Shown here: in pieces, positions 6,025 to 16,760 of the stretch
How the letters are laid out: each line of letters starts with the position of its first letter
Numbering within the stretch: position 1 is the stretch's first letter
NCBI RefSeq assembly: GCF_005222835.1
Contig: NZ_STGA01000002.1
Coordinates: 146,618 to 210,617 of the forward strand
Source of the DNA: Rhizobium sp. FKY42
Lineage (GTDB): Bacteria; Pseudomonadota; Alphaproteobacteria; Rhizobiales; Rhizobiaceae
Length of the DNA stretch: 64,000 bases
Reading direction: 5' to 3'
Translations under genes and position numbers: made by a program
The notes under the pieces: generated by a model
What the model was told of the DNA's origin: nothing
The model's input: the letters and a program-made list of their open reading frames with translations, nothing else
Databases searched by the model: none

Positions 6025-8906
6025 CAGGTTTCCTCCGCCTTGGCCGCTTCAATGGCCCGCAAGCGATTGATGCGGATCGACTGGTGCGCGAGTGCCACGA
6101 GTATGAGCACCGTCGAGCCCACAACGAGCATGAAGACGCCGAGATCGAACAGGAGCGCGGTCGCTGCCGGTACTTTGCCGACAAGAGGCAGGTCGAGATA
6201 CTGGAAATGCGAGGTGAGGAAGGGATAGCCCAGCAGCCAGGCCCCCATTCCTGTTGCCATTGCAGTCAGGAGGCCGACCCCCATCCAGCGAAGCGGCAGG
6301 ATACGGATGCGATCCTCCGCCCAGCGCGTACCCCCAGCGAGATACTGGAGAAGGAAGGCGATCGACATCGTCAATCCCGCCGAGAATCCACCGCCCGGCA
6401 TGTCATGTCCGCGCATGAAAAGATAGACCGCGAATGTGATGATGACGGGGAACATCCATTGCATGATCACGGATGGTACGAGCAGGTAGTCGCGCACAGT
6501 GTCGCCCGGAGCACGTTCCGGCTGCTCCTCATCGAACCGAGCCTGAATACGTTGCTGTTCAGGCACGGCAAAGCTGTCGGCAGCTGGGCGGAAACGTCGC
6601 AGAAGCGCATAGACGGTCAACGCGACGACACCAAGCACAGCAATTTCGCCCATCGTGTCGAAGCCGCGAAAATCGACCAGAATGACATTGACGACGTTAC
6701 GCCCGCCCCCTTCGGAATAGGCATTCTCAAGGAAATAATTGGCAATCGCATCGGGCACCGGCATCGTCATGACTGCAAACGCGGTGAAGGACATGCCGAT
6801 ACCGCAGGAAACAGCGAGCACCAGATCCCGGAAACGCCGCGCCCGTGCGCGAATCGTCATCTGGTCGACCAATTGCGCATTCCGTTTTGGTAGCCAGCGC
6901 AAACCCAACAGAATCAGAACGGTCGTCACGACTTCTACCAGCAATTGGGTGATCGCCAGATCAGGCGCAGAGAGCCAGACGAATGTTATGCAAACGACCA
7001 GGCCGACGCCGCCCAGGAGGACAAGTGCCGCCAGCCGGTGATACTTGGCGAGATAGGCTGCAGCCAGCGACATTCCCGCACCCAGCACCCAAAGCACGGC
7101 GAAGGCTGGGTCGACGCCGGTGAAGACGAAAGGCCGCGCTTCGAAACCCGCAAACCATAGCGGTAACAACCCGGCAAGGAACCCGATAAAAACAATCCAG
7201 CGCAGTTGCGGCTGAAGATTGCGGGTGCCAATCCTGCTCTCAGCCCAGCGTGCCCAGCGCCAGGAAACGGCAACGAGAACGCGCTCGAATATTCGCTGCC
7301 CGCGCAGACGGCGAATGAAGGGCGGTCCATCCTCACACGTCGCCAGATAGCGACGAATGGCAACATAGATCAGGACACCACCGATGAGAGCGATGGCGCT
7401 CATCAGAAGAGGGATGTTGAAACCGTGCCAGATCGCAAGGCTGTATTCAGGCGTCTTTGCACCGAGTACGCTCATGACCGCAGTCGACAGAAAGGGTGCG
7501 ATAGAAATCGAGGGGACGATCCCGACGATGAGGCAGACGATGACGAGAAACTCGATCGGGAAGCGCATCCAGTGCGGCGGCTCGTGCGGCTCCGACTTTG
7601 GCAGACCTTCAGGCTTCGGTCCGAAAAACACGGTATGAATGAAACGAAGTGAATACGTGACGCTGAACGCGCCAGCAAGCGTCGCCACATAGGGGAGGAT
7701 CCGGTCAAGCCAGGAATCGGCGTGCGTTTCGACGGCTTCTGCGAAAAACATCTCCTTCGAGAGAAAGCCGTTCAACAGCGGCACTCCAGCCATGGCTGCA
7801 CTTGCGACCATTGCAAGCGTTGCCGTAATGGGTAGGTAGCGCAAAAGGCCGCTGAGACGGCGCATGTCACGTGTTCCCGTTTCATGGTCGATGATCCCCG
7901 CAGCCATGAAAAGCGAGGCCTTGAAGGTCGCGTGATTCAGCATATGAAAAATGGCGGCCACGGTCGCGAGCGGACTACCGAGGCTCAGCAGAGTGGTGAT
8001 CAGTCCTAGATGGCTGATTGTCGAGTACGCCAGAAGCCCCTTCAAGTCCTGCTGGAAAATGGCGAAATAGGCCCCCAGCAAGAGCGTTAGCATTCCGGCA
8101 AGGCCGACCAGGAAAAACCATTCATATGTACCGGAAAGCGCGGGCCATAAACGGACCAGCAAAAACACGCCGGCCTTTACCATGGTTGCCGAGTGGAGGA
8201 AGGCCGAAACCGGGGTCGGTGCCGCCATCGCATTTGGCAGCCAGAAATGAAACGGAAACTGCGCGCTTTTGGTCAAAGCGCCGAGAAGAATGAAAATCAG
8301 TGTCGGAAGATAGAGTGGATGTTCGCGGATCATGTCGCCGGAAGCAAGGATCTTGTCGAGATCATATGTGCCGGTGATGTTACCCAGCAGAAGCATACCG
8401 ACCAGCAGGCAAAAGCCACCGATACCGGTGATGGTCAGCGCCATTCGCGCACCATCGCGGGCTGCAGCATTGTGGTGCCAGTAGCTGATCAGCAGGAACG
8501 AGAAAATGCTTGTGAGCTCCCAGAATACGGAGAGCAAGATAACGTTGCCGGATACGACAATCCCAAGCATGGCGCCCATGAACGCCAAAAGAAACGAGAA
8601 GAATCGAGGGATCGGATCGTCTTCCGACATGTAATAACGGGCATACAGAACAACCAGCAAACCGATGGCGGTGATCAGCGTGGAGAAAATCCAGGCGAAA
8701 CCATCCATGCGCAGCGTGAAGTTAAGGCCGAACTGCGGGAGCCATTCCGCTTCGAAGCGCAGCACGTTTCCGTCGACGACGTTCGGATAAGCCAGAATAC
8801 AAAGGGCGAGACAGCAGGCGGTTACCGTTGCTGCAACCGCAACTGGTAGATCGCGAGAAGTCGTATTGAGAATGAACGCCGACGCCAGGCTGCCAAGAAA
8901 CGGCAA
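6024..8906 (-). CDS. mrpA: Mrp-type Na+/H+ antiporter fused subunit A/B (PhaAB type)
   Basis: At least 960 residues. The first ~770 residues form the NuoL-like MrpA channel (FWELTSIFSFLLISYWHH, HFWLPNAMAAPTPVSAFLHS, then the C-terminal MrpA helices); residues ~790-960 are MrpB (DYLLVPSVIMQWMFP, MPGGGFSAGL). The fusion is typical of rhizobial PhaAB. The start is unclear: the first usable codon in frame is TTG at 8906, inside the first hydrophobic segment, while the open frame runs about 45 bases further upstream with no ATG, GTG or TTG. It is the first gene of the operon, which exports Na+ (and possibly K+) in exchange for protons. Confidence 0.92.
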   Translation of the reverse strand: MPFLGSLASAFILNTTSRDLPVAVAATVTACCLALCILAYPNVVDGNVLRFEAEWLPQFGLNFTLRMDGFAWIFSTLITAIGLLVVLYARYYMSEDDPIPRFFSFLLAFMGAMLGIVVSGNVILLSVFWELTSIFSFLLISYWHHNAAARDGARMALTITGIGGFCLLVGMLLLGNITGTYDLDKILASGDMIREHPLYLPTLIFILLGALTKSAQFPFHFWLPNAMAAPTPVSAFLHSATMVKAGVFLLVRLWPALSGTYEWFFLVGLAGMLTLLLGAYFAIFQQDLKGLLAYSTISHLGLITTLLSLGSPLATVAAIFHMLNHATFKASLFMAAGIIDHETGTRDMRRLSGLLRYLPITATLAMVASAAMAGVPLLNGFLSKEMFFAEAVETHADSWLDRILPYVATLAGAFSVTYSLRFIHTVFFGPKPEGLPKSEPHEPPHWMRFPIEFLVIVCLIVGIVPSISIAPFLSTAVMSVLGAKTPEYSLAIWHGFNIPLLMSAIALIGGVLIYVAIRRYLATCEDGPPFIRRLRGQRIFERVLVAVSWRWARWAESRIGTRNLQPQLRWIVFIGFLAGLLPLWFAGFEARPFVFTGVDPAFAVLWVLGAGMSLAAAYLAKYHRLAALVLLGGVGLVVCITFVWLSAPDLAITQLLVEVVTTVLILLGLRWLPKRNAQLVDQMTIRARARRFRDLVLAVSCGIGMSFTAFAVMTMPVPDAIANYFLENAYSEGGGRNVVNVILVDFRGFDTMGEIAVLGVVALTVYALLRRFRPAADSFAVPEQQRIQARFDEEQPERAPGDTVRDYLLVPSVIMQWMFPVIITFAVYLFMRGHDMPGGGFSAGLTMSIAFLLQYLAGGTRWAEDRIRILPLRWMGVGLLTAMATGMGAWLLGYPFLTSHFQYLDLPLVGKVPAATALLFDLGVFMLVVGSTVLILVALAHQSIRINRLRAIEAAKAEET

Positions 8907-9032
8907 CAGAACAATGAGTACAAGAATGTAGGGCCCGAGCGTTATCCCAAGGATTTAAACCTTTCTGGTTGAGAACACGCCATCCAGACTTGCAAAGCAG
9001 AGCCTCTGGAAATCAGCGCAGAAACGATCTAT

Positions 9033-9323
9033 ATGATCACTGTCGACCAATATGGGCAGCTTAGTGAGATGGGTCAACCCGATAGCAGCAAAATTTTGAC
9101 GCCTGCGCTCTGTCGCGCGGCCCGTGGCTTTCTGGATTGGACGCAGACGGATCTGGCTGACCGATCCGGTGTGTCGCGAAGCACGATCCGTGATTACGAG
9201 GGCAGCCGTCACGATGTTCATCGTGCGACCGAGGCACAACTTCGGCAAGCATTTGAAGCGGGTGGCGTTCGGTTCGTTTACGTCGCCGATAATTCAATCT
9301 GCGTCGGCGGGATTTCGAGCTAA
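9033..9323 (+). CDS. Small XRE-family DNA-binding regulator
   Basis: A 96-residue protein; a second ATG at 9069 would give 84 residues. A helix-turn-helix occupies about residues 25-70 (TPALCRAARGFLDW, TQTDLADRSGVSRSTIRDYE), as in the short stand-alone Cro/CI-type regulators common in Rhizobiales, and the last ~25 residues (AFEAGGVRFVYV) are a conserved tail of this type. It is divergent from the mrp operon across about 75 bases, and so may regulate itself or that operon. No ligand domain is present. Confidence 0.75.
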   Translation: MITVDQYGQLSEMGQPDSSKILTPALCRAARGFLDWTQTDLADRSGVSRSTIRDYEGSRHDVHRATEAQLRQAFEAGGVRFVYVADNSICVGGISS

Positions 9324-9362
9324 TTCAGCTAGGTCGATCACCGATTGAAATCGATCCGATGC

Positions 9363-10040
9363 CTATGTCGCGGCTACGATGAGCGCATAACCGACACCAC
9401 GGACTGTCGCTATCGGCGCGTCTTTCCCGTCCAACTGCATCTTCTTTCGTAGACGGGCGATGAGATTGTCGACGGTATGTCCGCTGATCGAGGTCGGATC
9501 GCGATTGGCTATGACGTCTAGCAGAAAGTCTCGCGAAAGTGGCTCACCCGGCCTTGAGGCAAGGGCGACTAGTATGTTCATCTCACCGGCGGTCAATTCA
9601 AGCAATTGTCCATTCGGGCGAAAGAGCTCGCGGCGAACGACGTCAAGTATCCATCCGTCGAACGTGATCACCGGCTCCCGTGAGCGCCGGAGCACACTTC
9701 GAATCCGCGCATGAAGCGTTTTCAGATTGATGGGCTTGGTAACATAATCATCACCTCCAGCGTCCAGGCCTGCCAGAATATCGTCATCGGAATCGCGCGC
9801 GGTGACAAAAATCAGCCCATAAAGAGAACCGAGCCTGAGCTTGCGAGCAGCTTCAATACCGTCACCATCCGGCAGGTTCACATCGAGAAGAATGATATCA
9901 GGCTGATGGCTTTGCAATCGTTGGCGCATCTCCGCCAGGGAACGGGCTGCGAAGGTTGTCATGCCGTTCTGTCTGAGAAATGAGCAGATCAGCTCCAGGC
10001 TCTCAGGCGCATCTTCAACCACAAGAACCGTTGTACTCAT
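9363..10040 (-). CDS. OmpR-family response regulator (TorR-like)
   Basis: Starting at the ATG at 10040 (MSTTVLVVED) the protein has 225 residues. Residues 1-118 are a receiver domain with phosphoacceptor Asp53 and Lys102; residues ~130-225 are a winged helix with the OmpR signature LTAGEMNILVALASRPG and TVRGVGYAL. A longer frame to 10076 would overlap the kinase gene, whereas this start leaves a 4-base gap. It is the cognate regulator of the hybrid kinase directly upstream in the same operon. Confidence 0.85.
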   Translation of the reverse strand: MSTTVLVVEDAPESLELICSFLRQNGMTTFAARSLAEMRQRLQSHQPDIILLDVNLPDGDGIEAARKLRLGSLYGLIFVTARDSDDDILAGLDAGGDDYVTKPINLKTLHARIRSVLRRSREPVITFDGWILDVVRRELFRPNGQLLELTAGEMNILVALASRPGEPLSRDFLLDVIANRDPTSISGHTVDNLIARLRKKMQLDGKDAPIATVRGVGYALIVAAT

Positions 10041-10044
10041 GACG

Positions 10045-12516
10045 TTACTCGATACTCCGCCGCTGATTTGCGGCACTGACTGCGTTTATTCGGGATATGC
10101 TGAAATAAACGGCGTTCCGCAATTTCGAGCAAGTTTCTATGTGATGCTGTGGTTCTGCTGTCAACGCCTGCGCTGCGGCTTCGGCAAGTATCTGATCTCC
10201 CATGTTCGCCGCACTTCCTTTCAACCTGTGGGCAATGTCCCGCAGCCCGACGTCGGTGATGTCAGCATTCTGAAGAAGGTCGTACTCATCTGCGAGGTGC
10301 TTCAGGAACAGGTCGTTCACGTTAGAATATGTCTGTTCGCCGGGCAGAATAATTGAATCTTCGTCGACTGGTGCACCCAGCAGACGCGCGGCGAGTTCCT
10401 CGTCAGAGATATTCAAGCCGAGCGAAATTGCCCGATTTTGCTCAGGATCTTTGCCGCCTGACACGGATACTTCGTTCGTGAAGACGACGAGGGAGGTTGA
10501 TGCGGGCAGAAGCGGCTTGAGATCTCGCAGATCGTCTGACCCGTCGATTACAACCACTGCTGCGAAGGGCTTGGCTTTCAGCATGGTTCGAGCAGCCGAA
10601 AGGTCCCGCGCGGGAAACAAACGCAAATCCAGTCTGCGCAACCGCAATTGGAGCGTCTTCGGAAGATCTCCGACGAGCAATATGTCGTCGCCTCTTTTTA
10701 GAGGACAAATCGACATCGTTCTCTCCGGTAAAGACGCCAGAAGACGCAAAAGGCCGTCGATGTCGATCGGTTTGGAAAGATGCCCATCCATACCTGCGGC
10801 GAGTGACCGCTCGATATCGTCACGCATAGCATTGGCCGTCAGAGCGATGATCGGCAGCGCACCGATTTCACCGCCAAGCGCCCGAATTCGTCGGGTGGCT
10901 TCAAAACCATCCATTCCCGGCATCTGCAGATCCATCAGGACGACATTGAATGAATGCTGCTGGATACGTTCGAGTGCCGACAGGCCGCCGTCGACAACCT
11001 CACAACGATGCCCCGCCGCCGTCAAAAGGCCGGATGCAACAGCCTGGTTCACCGGATTGTCCTCGACGATAAGGATATTCAGTCGCGGCTTTTCAATCGT
11101 TTCGTCGACACCGGCAGCATTGACGACGGTGAGTTCCGGCGCCACTGGCAAGAGTGGCAGGCTCACGAGGAAAGCGCTCCCCTCTCCCGGCGCGCTTTGA
11201 ACCGTGATCGTTCCCTTCATGGTCTCTACGAGACGCCGCACGATAGCCAAGCCAAGTCCCGAACCGCCAAAACGCCGCTTGATGGTCGCATCAACCTGCA
11301 CGAATGGTTGGAAGAGGTTGGGAATCTCGTCCGGCGAGATGCCGATTCCGCTATCTTTGACTCCAATCGTGACCCGATCCCCTACCGGATCCCGCTGTAT
11401 ATCGATAGCGACATAGCCCTTCTCGGTGAACTTGACCGCATTGCCTACCAGATTGAAGAGGATTTGGCGCAGACGTGCCGCGTCGCCCAGCACCCAGCCA
11501 ATGGAGGCTGCCTCCTGCACAAGCCTCAATTCAATGGCTTTTTCCCTTGCGCGCGGCATCATAAGGTCCACAACGTCTTGCGTCAGGCGCCCGAGATCGA
11601 CCGGTTCATGTAGAACGACATCCACACCGCGTTCCAGACTGGAGAGATCCAGCACATCATCCAGAATGGCGCGCAAAGCCTCTGCGGAGCGACGTACAAC
11701 GCTCAATCGTTCCCGCACCGAGGCGCTCAGTTTCTCGCCCAGCAGGAGCTGAATCATCCCAAGGATGCCGTTCATCGGCGTGCGGATTTCATGGCTCATG
11801 ACCGCGAGAAACTCGCTCTTGATCCGTTCCCCTGCCTCGGCCCGATCCTTCGCAGCAATCAGTTCGCGGTTGATGTGTCGCATCTCCTCCATGTGCAAGA
11901 ACTCGACGCGTCGCATGCGGTTCAACTGGATACGGGCCATGTTGCCTGCGACATAAGCGACAGTCGCCACCAGAAAAATGGAAGAAAGATCCAGCAGACT
12001 TTCTGGATCGGGCCGCAACACGCCCCAAAAAACCAGGCTGATAATCCAGGCGTAGGCGCTGGCCAGAGCAACCGGAAGAGCGCGGCCAGGCAAGTACATT
12101 GGCAGCGCGATTGCGATCAGTGGTATAAGCGTACCACCGTGCCGCGTCAGAGCCGGATGATTGAAGATCAGCGCATTGAAAAAGAAGAAGATAATGGTTT
12201 GCGCATAGCTCGCGAACACGATCTCCCGCTGAGAGTTTGCTTTTGCCAGAGCAAGCAGGGTTGCCACGCACAAAACGGAAAGACCGAAACGAATGCCGAG
12301 AAACTCGTAGAGTGCCGGCGCCTCGATCATCATCAGGTCCATCGGGGCGAAGGATACACTCGCGACTGTCGTCGCGATGACGCAGAGGCGGGCGATGTTG
12401 AGTGTCTCGGCCCGAGCAGTTTCTGCATAGCGGGCCTCGACATCACGGTCACGAAATTCACCGGTCCATATGATCGCATGACGCTGATCAACCGGTTGTT
12501 GCTGCATTGTGGTCAT
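10045..12516 (-). CDS. Hybrid sensor histidine kinase with receiver and Hpt domains
   Basis: An 823-residue membrane kinase for a multistep phosphorelay. Five or six hydrophobic segments fill residues ~42-195 with no large periplasmic sensor. HisKA follows with His242 (MSHEIRTPMNG), then HATPase_c (NLVGNAVKF, DSGIGI, GGSGLGL), a receiver with Asp529 (LMDLQMPGMDG), a degenerate second receiver at ~610-715 that lacks the aspartate pattern, and a C-terminal Hpt domain with His763 (AHRLKGSAANMG). It is co-transcribed with the response regulator. The input signal is not predictable. Confidence 0.88.
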   Translation of the reverse strand: MTTMQQQPVDQRHAIIWTGEFRDRDVEARYAETARAETLNIARLCVIATTVASVSFAPMDLMMIEAPALYEFLGIRFGLSVLCVATLLALAKANSQREIVFASYAQTIIFFFFNALIFNHPALTRHGGTLIPLIAIALPMYLPGRALPVALASAYAWIISLVFWGVLRPDPESLLDLSSIFLVATVAYVAGNMARIQLNRMRRVEFLHMEEMRHINRELIAAKDRAEAGERIKSEFLAVMSHEIRTPMNGILGMIQLLLGEKLSASVRERLSVVRRSAEALRAILDDVLDLSSLERGVDVVLHEPVDLGRLTQDVVDLMMPRAREKAIELRLVQEAASIGWVLGDAARLRQILFNLVGNAVKFTEKGYVAIDIQRDPVGDRVTIGVKDSGIGISPDEIPNLFQPFVQVDATIKRRFGGSGLGLAIVRRLVETMKGTITVQSAPGEGSAFLVSLPLLPVAPELTVVNAAGVDETIEKPRLNILIVEDNPVNQAVASGLLTAAGHRCEVVDGGLSALERIQQHSFNVVLMDLQMPGMDGFEATRRIRALGGEIGALPIIALTANAMRDDIERSLAAGMDGHLSKPIDIDGLLRLLASLPERTMSICPLKRGDDILLVGDLPKTLQLRLRRLDLRLFPARDLSAARTMLKAKPFAAVVVIDGSDDLRDLKPLLPASTSLVVFTNEVSVSGGKDPEQNRAISLGLNISDEELAARLLGAPVDEDSIILPGEQTYSNVNDLFLKHLADEYDLLQNADITDVGLRDIAHRLKGSAANMGDQILAEAAAQALTAEPQHHIETCSKLRNAVYFSISRINAVSAANQRRSIE

Positions 12517-12589
12517 GGAGACAAGCGCTATTGAGAAAACTGCGCATGTTATGGCACAGTTTCCTCAGACCACGAAAGGCGCCAGGTTC

Positions 12590-15532
12590 TCAAATCGCTT
12601 GAGACGTCAGTACTTTCTCCAGCGCAATCTTGACCTGTTCCTGATGGTAAGGCTTGCGCAAAAGGGTAGATTTCTCCGGCGCGCCCGGGGGTGCATGTGT
12701 TTCACCCGTTGCGAAAACCACATGCAGCGCCGGCTTATGTTCCAGCGCACGTTTCGCAAGGCTTCCGCCATCTATGTCGGGGAGACCAACATCGGTCACG
12801 AGAACGTCGATTGGTTCGGACGCAAGTGCCGCCAGAGCTTCAGCGCCGGTGGCGGCTTCGATGACCTGATAACCGAAATCTGCAAGCATTTCCGCTGTGC
12901 TCGACCGGATCAGCACATCGTCTTCCACCAGCAGGACAATCGTTTCGCTTGCCAAGGCTTGCGGCACGACCGCTGTGCGATCACGCAGCACGGTTTCAGC
13001 AACCTCCGTTTGCTTCTGGTTGGCAATTACATGGCGAATGCGTCGCGCAAGCGCCTCCCGTGAGTAGGGTTTGGACAGAAGTTCTACACCTGCATCCAAA
13101 ATTCCGCCGTGCACAATCGAGTTTTCTGTGTAACCAGACGTGAAAAGGACAGCAAGGTTTGGCAGGCGTTCCTTCGCGCGGCGCGCCATCTCCCGGCTTT
13201 TCATCGGACCCGGCATGACGACGTCGGTGAAGATGACGTCGATGGGCAGGCCACTCTCGACGACATTCAGGCCCGCCTGCGCATCCTTGGCCGTGAGAAC
13301 CCGATAACCGAGATCGGCAAGAGTTTCGACGACAGTATTGCGCACCTCTTCGTCATCTTCGACAACAAGAACGGTTTCCGTACCGCCAACGATAGGACCG
13401 GTCTGGATTGTGACCTCGCGATCTTCGTCAGCGACGGACCGTGGAAGATAGATCTTGACCGTCGTCCCCTGCCCGATTTCGCTGTAGATCTTGATATGTC
13501 CGCCGGACTGCTTGACGAAGCCGTAAACCATAGACAGTCCGAGGCCTGTTCCCTTGCCTTCGGGCTTGGTGGAGAAAAACGGTTCAAAGACCTTTTCGAG
13601 AATTTCGGCAGGCATACCCGAACCGGTATCGGTGACGGCCAGCATGACATACTGACCGGGCGAGACTTCCGCATGGGTGCGCGCATAATCCTGGTCGAGG
13701 CTTGCATTGCCAACCTCGATTGTCAGCTTGCCGGAACCATCCATGGCATCGCGCGCATTGATCGCAAGGTTCAGCAGTGCGTTCTCGACCTGCGCTGGAT
13801 CCGCATAGGTATTCCATAGACCGCCGGACGTTATGACCTCGATCTCGATTGCCTCGCCCAACGAGCGTCGAAGCAGATCATCCATGCCGGCAATGAAACG
13901 GCTGATGTTGATGACCCTCGGTTCCAGTGCCTGACGCCGTCCAAAAGCAAGAAGCTGGCTGGCAAGCTTCGCGCCACGGCTGACACCGGCCAGCGCATTG
14001 CTGACGCGCCGTTCGGCGCGACCGTTGCCCGCAACATCCTTCAGCAAAAGCTGGAGGTTACCCTGAACCACTTGCAGCAGGTTATTGAAGTCGTGCGCAA
14101 CGCCGCCGGTCAATTGACCAATGGCTTCCATCTTCTGCGCCTGCTGAAGTGCGCGCTCTGCCTGCCGACGCTCTGCCATTTCAGATTCGACGCGGGCTTC
14201 CAAGCTTTCATTAAGCTGCCTTAGCTGTTCCTCGGCGCGCTGACGATGACGAATTTGGCGTTCAAGGCTGCTTGCATGTTCCTGAAGGCTAAGTTCTGCC
14301 TGACGCTGCTCAGTAATGTCCGTATGAACGCCGACCCATTCCTCGATTTCACCCTGACCATCCAGAATTGGAACCGCGCGGATGAAAAACGTGCGATAGA
14401 CGCCATCATGACGGCGAACACGATGCTCCCATACATAGGTAGTCTTTCCGGCGACTGCTTCCCGCCAACTGGCTATCGAGCCTGCCCTGTCGTCCGGATG
14501 GACTGCATTGGACCAACCATAGCCTTGGTATTCTTCGAAATTCTGGCCCGTCAGAGACGACCATCCTGGCTGTGGGCCAACCATGCGCCCGTCAGCTGTG
14601 TTGGTCCAAAGCACACCATGAACGGCATTGACCGCCGCCTTGAATCGATCATTGCTCCGGCGAAGTGCAATCTCGCTTTGCTTGCGACTTTCTATGTCGA
14701 TGATCAGAATATAGAGGCCGTCGACCATGCCCTCGGACGTCGAGCGCGGGATATAGCGGACTTCGGCTGTGCGGCTCTCGCCGTCCGGGCGCCGGATGAC
14801 CGTGTCCGTAATCACAACCTCATCCGCCAGTGCACGGTCGAGAAGCGGCTTTCGAGCTTCGTAATAAGCTTGACCAATCACCTCTCGGGCGTGTTTGCCC
14901 ACAACCTCGTCTGCGTTCAGCCCGAACCACTCGATGTAGCCCTGATTTGCAAAGCGATAGACGTGGTTGCGATCGAGAAACCCGACGAGGATCGGCATCG
15001 CATCGGTCAGTCGGCGCAGTTCTTCGCGACTTTCCGCCAATGCGCGAACTGCAATGACTTTCTCGGTGTTTTCAAGAACAGTGCAAAGGACGCCGTCCAC
15101 ACGGCCGTCTTCGCAATAGATCGGCGTATAGAATAGGTCGAAAATTACGTCTTCCGCGTCACCGTGCCGGTAAAGTGTCATCACCTGATCGCGGAAAGAC
15201 TGCACCTCGCCGCGAAAACCGGCTTCCAGGATCTTGCGGTTCCAGTCCCAGATCTCCGGCCAGATATCCTGTACGCGCGCACCCAGAGCGCCTGGGTGAT
15301 AACTACCGGCAATTGCGACATAGGCGTCATTGTAGATCATCACATGATCCGCGCCCCACATCAGAACCTGCGGGATGGGAGAATTCACGATGGAGTTCAC
15401 CTTTATGCGCAAATGCTGCGGCCATTCGGATATGGTCCCCAATGAAGTCTGCGACCAGTCGAACTGCCGAATGAGTTCACCGGTCTCACCGCCGCCGAGA
15501 GGCCAGTGCGCGGACACGAACTGAAGGCTCAT
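12590..15532 (-). CDS. Soluble PAS-containing hybrid histidine kinase with two receivers
   Basis: A 980-residue protein if the start is the ATG at 15532 ([10 protein letters not shown]), with a G-rich ribosome site; 1007 residues from an earlier codon. There are no membrane segments. An N-terminal PAS-like domain (residues ~15-160), two more PAS domains (~175-290, ~295-415, with VHPDDR), a coiled coil, HisKA of the HWE-unlike [10 protein letters not shown] type with His480, HATPase_c ([18 protein letters not shown]), and two receivers with Asp770 and Asp914. The first receiver reads MPGPMKSRE, where the usual GG/DG is altered. No output regulator lies next to it, so it must signal elsewhere. 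Confidence 0.86.
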   Translation of the reverse strand: MSLQFVSAHWPLGGGETGELIRQFDWSQTSLGTISEWPQHLRIKVNSIVNSPIPQVLMWGADHVMIYNDAYVAIAGSYHPGALGARVQDIWPEIWDWNRKILEAGFRGEVQSFRDQVMTLYRHGDAEDVIFDLFYTPIYCEDGRVDGVLCTVLENTEKVIAVRALAESREELRRLTDAMPILVGFLDRNHVYRFANQGYIEWFGLNADEVVGKHAREVIGQAYYEARKPLLDRALADEVVITDTVIRRPDGESRTAEVRYIPRSTSEGMVDGLYILIIDIESRKQSEIALRRSNDRFKAAVNAVHGVLWTNTADGRMVGPQPGWSSLTGQNFEEYQGYGWSNAVHPDDRAGSIASWREAVAGKTTYVWEHRVRRHDGVYRTFFIRAVPILDGQGEIEEWVGVHTDITEQRQAELSLQEHASSLERQIRHRQRAEEQLRQLNESLEARVESEMAERRQAERALQQAQKMEAIGQLTGGVAHDFNNLLQVVQGNLQLLLKDVAGNGRAERRVSNALAGVSRGAKLASQLLAFGRRQALEPRVINISRFIAGMDDLLRRSLGEAIEIEVITSGGLWNTYADPAQVENALLNLAINARDAMDGSGKLTIEVGNASLDQDYARTHAEVSPGQYVMLAVTDTGSGMPAEILEKVFEPFFSTKPEGKGTGLGLSMVYGFVKQSGGHIKIYSEIGQGTTVKIYLPRSVADEDREVTIQTGPIVGGTETVLVVEDDEEVRNTVVETLADLGYRVLTAKDAQAGLNVVESGLPIDVIFTDVVMPGPMKSREMARRAKERLPNLAVLFTSGYTENSIVHGGILDAGVELLSKPYSREALARRIRHVIANQKQTEVAETVLRDRTAVVPQALASETIVLLVEDDVLIRSSTAEMLADFGYQVIEAATGAEALAALASEPIDVLVTDVGLPDIDGGSLAKRALEHKPALHVVFATGETHAPPGAPEKSTLLRKPYHQEQVKIALEKVLTSQAI

Positions 15533-15685
15533 CAGAAACCCCAAATATAAGGAAAATCGCTGCGGCGTGATATGGTGCGCAATCGGTTTTGTCCAAGGGA
15601 TTCTGAGTGCCAATCCGATGTTTTTTCAGGTTCGGAAACGACAGCGATAAAACTTTCAGCAAGCGTGGCCGTTTGCCCACGCCTT

Positions 15686-16759
15686 TCAGATCAGCAAATG
15701 TTGAAAATCGCGATCGTCGTGATCTTCTGCGAGCGGGAGCTGGACGATGGATTTTCCACGAGCAGAGGCATAGATAGCGGTCATCAGCTCCGCAGAATGA
15801 AAGCCTTCCGCAATTGTCGGGAGATATATATCCGGCTGTCCCGTTAGTGCACGATGGATATCGGCAAAGAAACCGGGAAAGCGCGGCGGCACCTCTTCCG
15901 TACGCGCCACGATGGCATCCACCTCAGGCTGGAGCGATGGGTCACGCGCTTTGAATGTCCACGGCACTGAGCAGACACTGTAAGGCTCATCGCTTGACGT
16001 GATCGTCACTTGTTCAAAGCATGCCCTGAAGCGCGAAATGTTTCCGGCAGACCCCAGCGTAATCGACGAGGTGACCATTGCACCTTCGGTGGTGCGCATG
16101 GAAATGGCAGCGCAATCCTCTGTTTCGATGGGGTTGACCCGCGTATCCAGAAACGCGGCGACCTCGCATACATTGCCCGCCAGGTGCGTGGCGAGATTGT
16201 GCAGATGGCAAGCGTGGCTGACGATGACGCCGCCCAACTCTCCCGCCCAAGTTCCTCGCCAGCGCTCTGCGTAGTAATCCGCGCCGCGCTGCCAATGGGT
16301 TTCCAGCGAAATCACATAGGGACGCCCAAGAAGTCCTGCCTGTTTCAGCCGATGCGTTGCGAGATAGCTCTGGCCATAGCGATATTGAAACACCGGGAAC
16401 AGCCGACCGGTACTTTTCTCGGCTGCCGACATCAGCTTTCGCATGTCTGCAAGCGAACCGGCCAAGGGCTTTTCGCACACCACATGCTTGCCCGCCTCAA
16501 GCGCCTTGATCGACATGGAAACGTGCAACCCCGGCGGCAGGCAAATGTCGACGATATCGATGGACGGATCAGCAAGCACCGCATCAAAACTGGTTACGGC
16601 CTGCGCACTGGGTGCAAGGCTGGCTGCGTCTTCAGCACGGGCAAAATTGAGATCGCAAACGCAGGCGACTTCAAACGCCTCTGGCAGTTGCAGATATCCG
16701 ACCACATGAGCCTTGCCGATACCGGCTCCGATGACTGCCACGCGAAATCGACTGCTCAT
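15686..16759 (-). CDS. Gfo/Idh/MocA-family oxidoreductase (third of three)
   Basis: A 357-residue protein from the ATG at 16759, one base after the stop of the gene before it. The Rossmann motif VIGAGIGKAHVVGYL is at the N-terminus and the family motif VCEKPLAGSLADM at about residue 95; the C-terminal half is the alpha/beta substrate domain. Such NAD(P)-dependent enzymes oxidise, epimerise or open sugars and inositols. It is the last gene of the uronide operon. The substrate is unknown, but the context points to oligosaccharide sugars. Confidence 0.82.
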   Translation of the reverse strand: MSSRFRVAVIGAGIGKAHVVGYLQLPEAFEVACVCDLNFARAEDAASLAPSAQAVTSFDAVLADPSIDIVDICLPPGLHVSMSIKALEAGKHVVCEKPLAGSLADMRKLMSAAEKSTGRLFPVFQYRYGQSYLATHRLKQAGLLGRPYVISLETHWQRGADYYAERWRGTWAGELGGVIVSHACHLHNLATHLAGNVCEVAAFLDTRVNPIETEDCAAISMRTTEGAMVTSSITLGSAGNISRFRACFEQVTITSSDEPYSVCSVPWTFKARDPSLQPEVDAIVARTEEVPPRFPGFFADIHRALTGQPDIYLPTIAEGFHSAELMTAIYASARGKSIVQLPLAEDHDDRDFQHLLI

Positions 16760-16760
16760 A

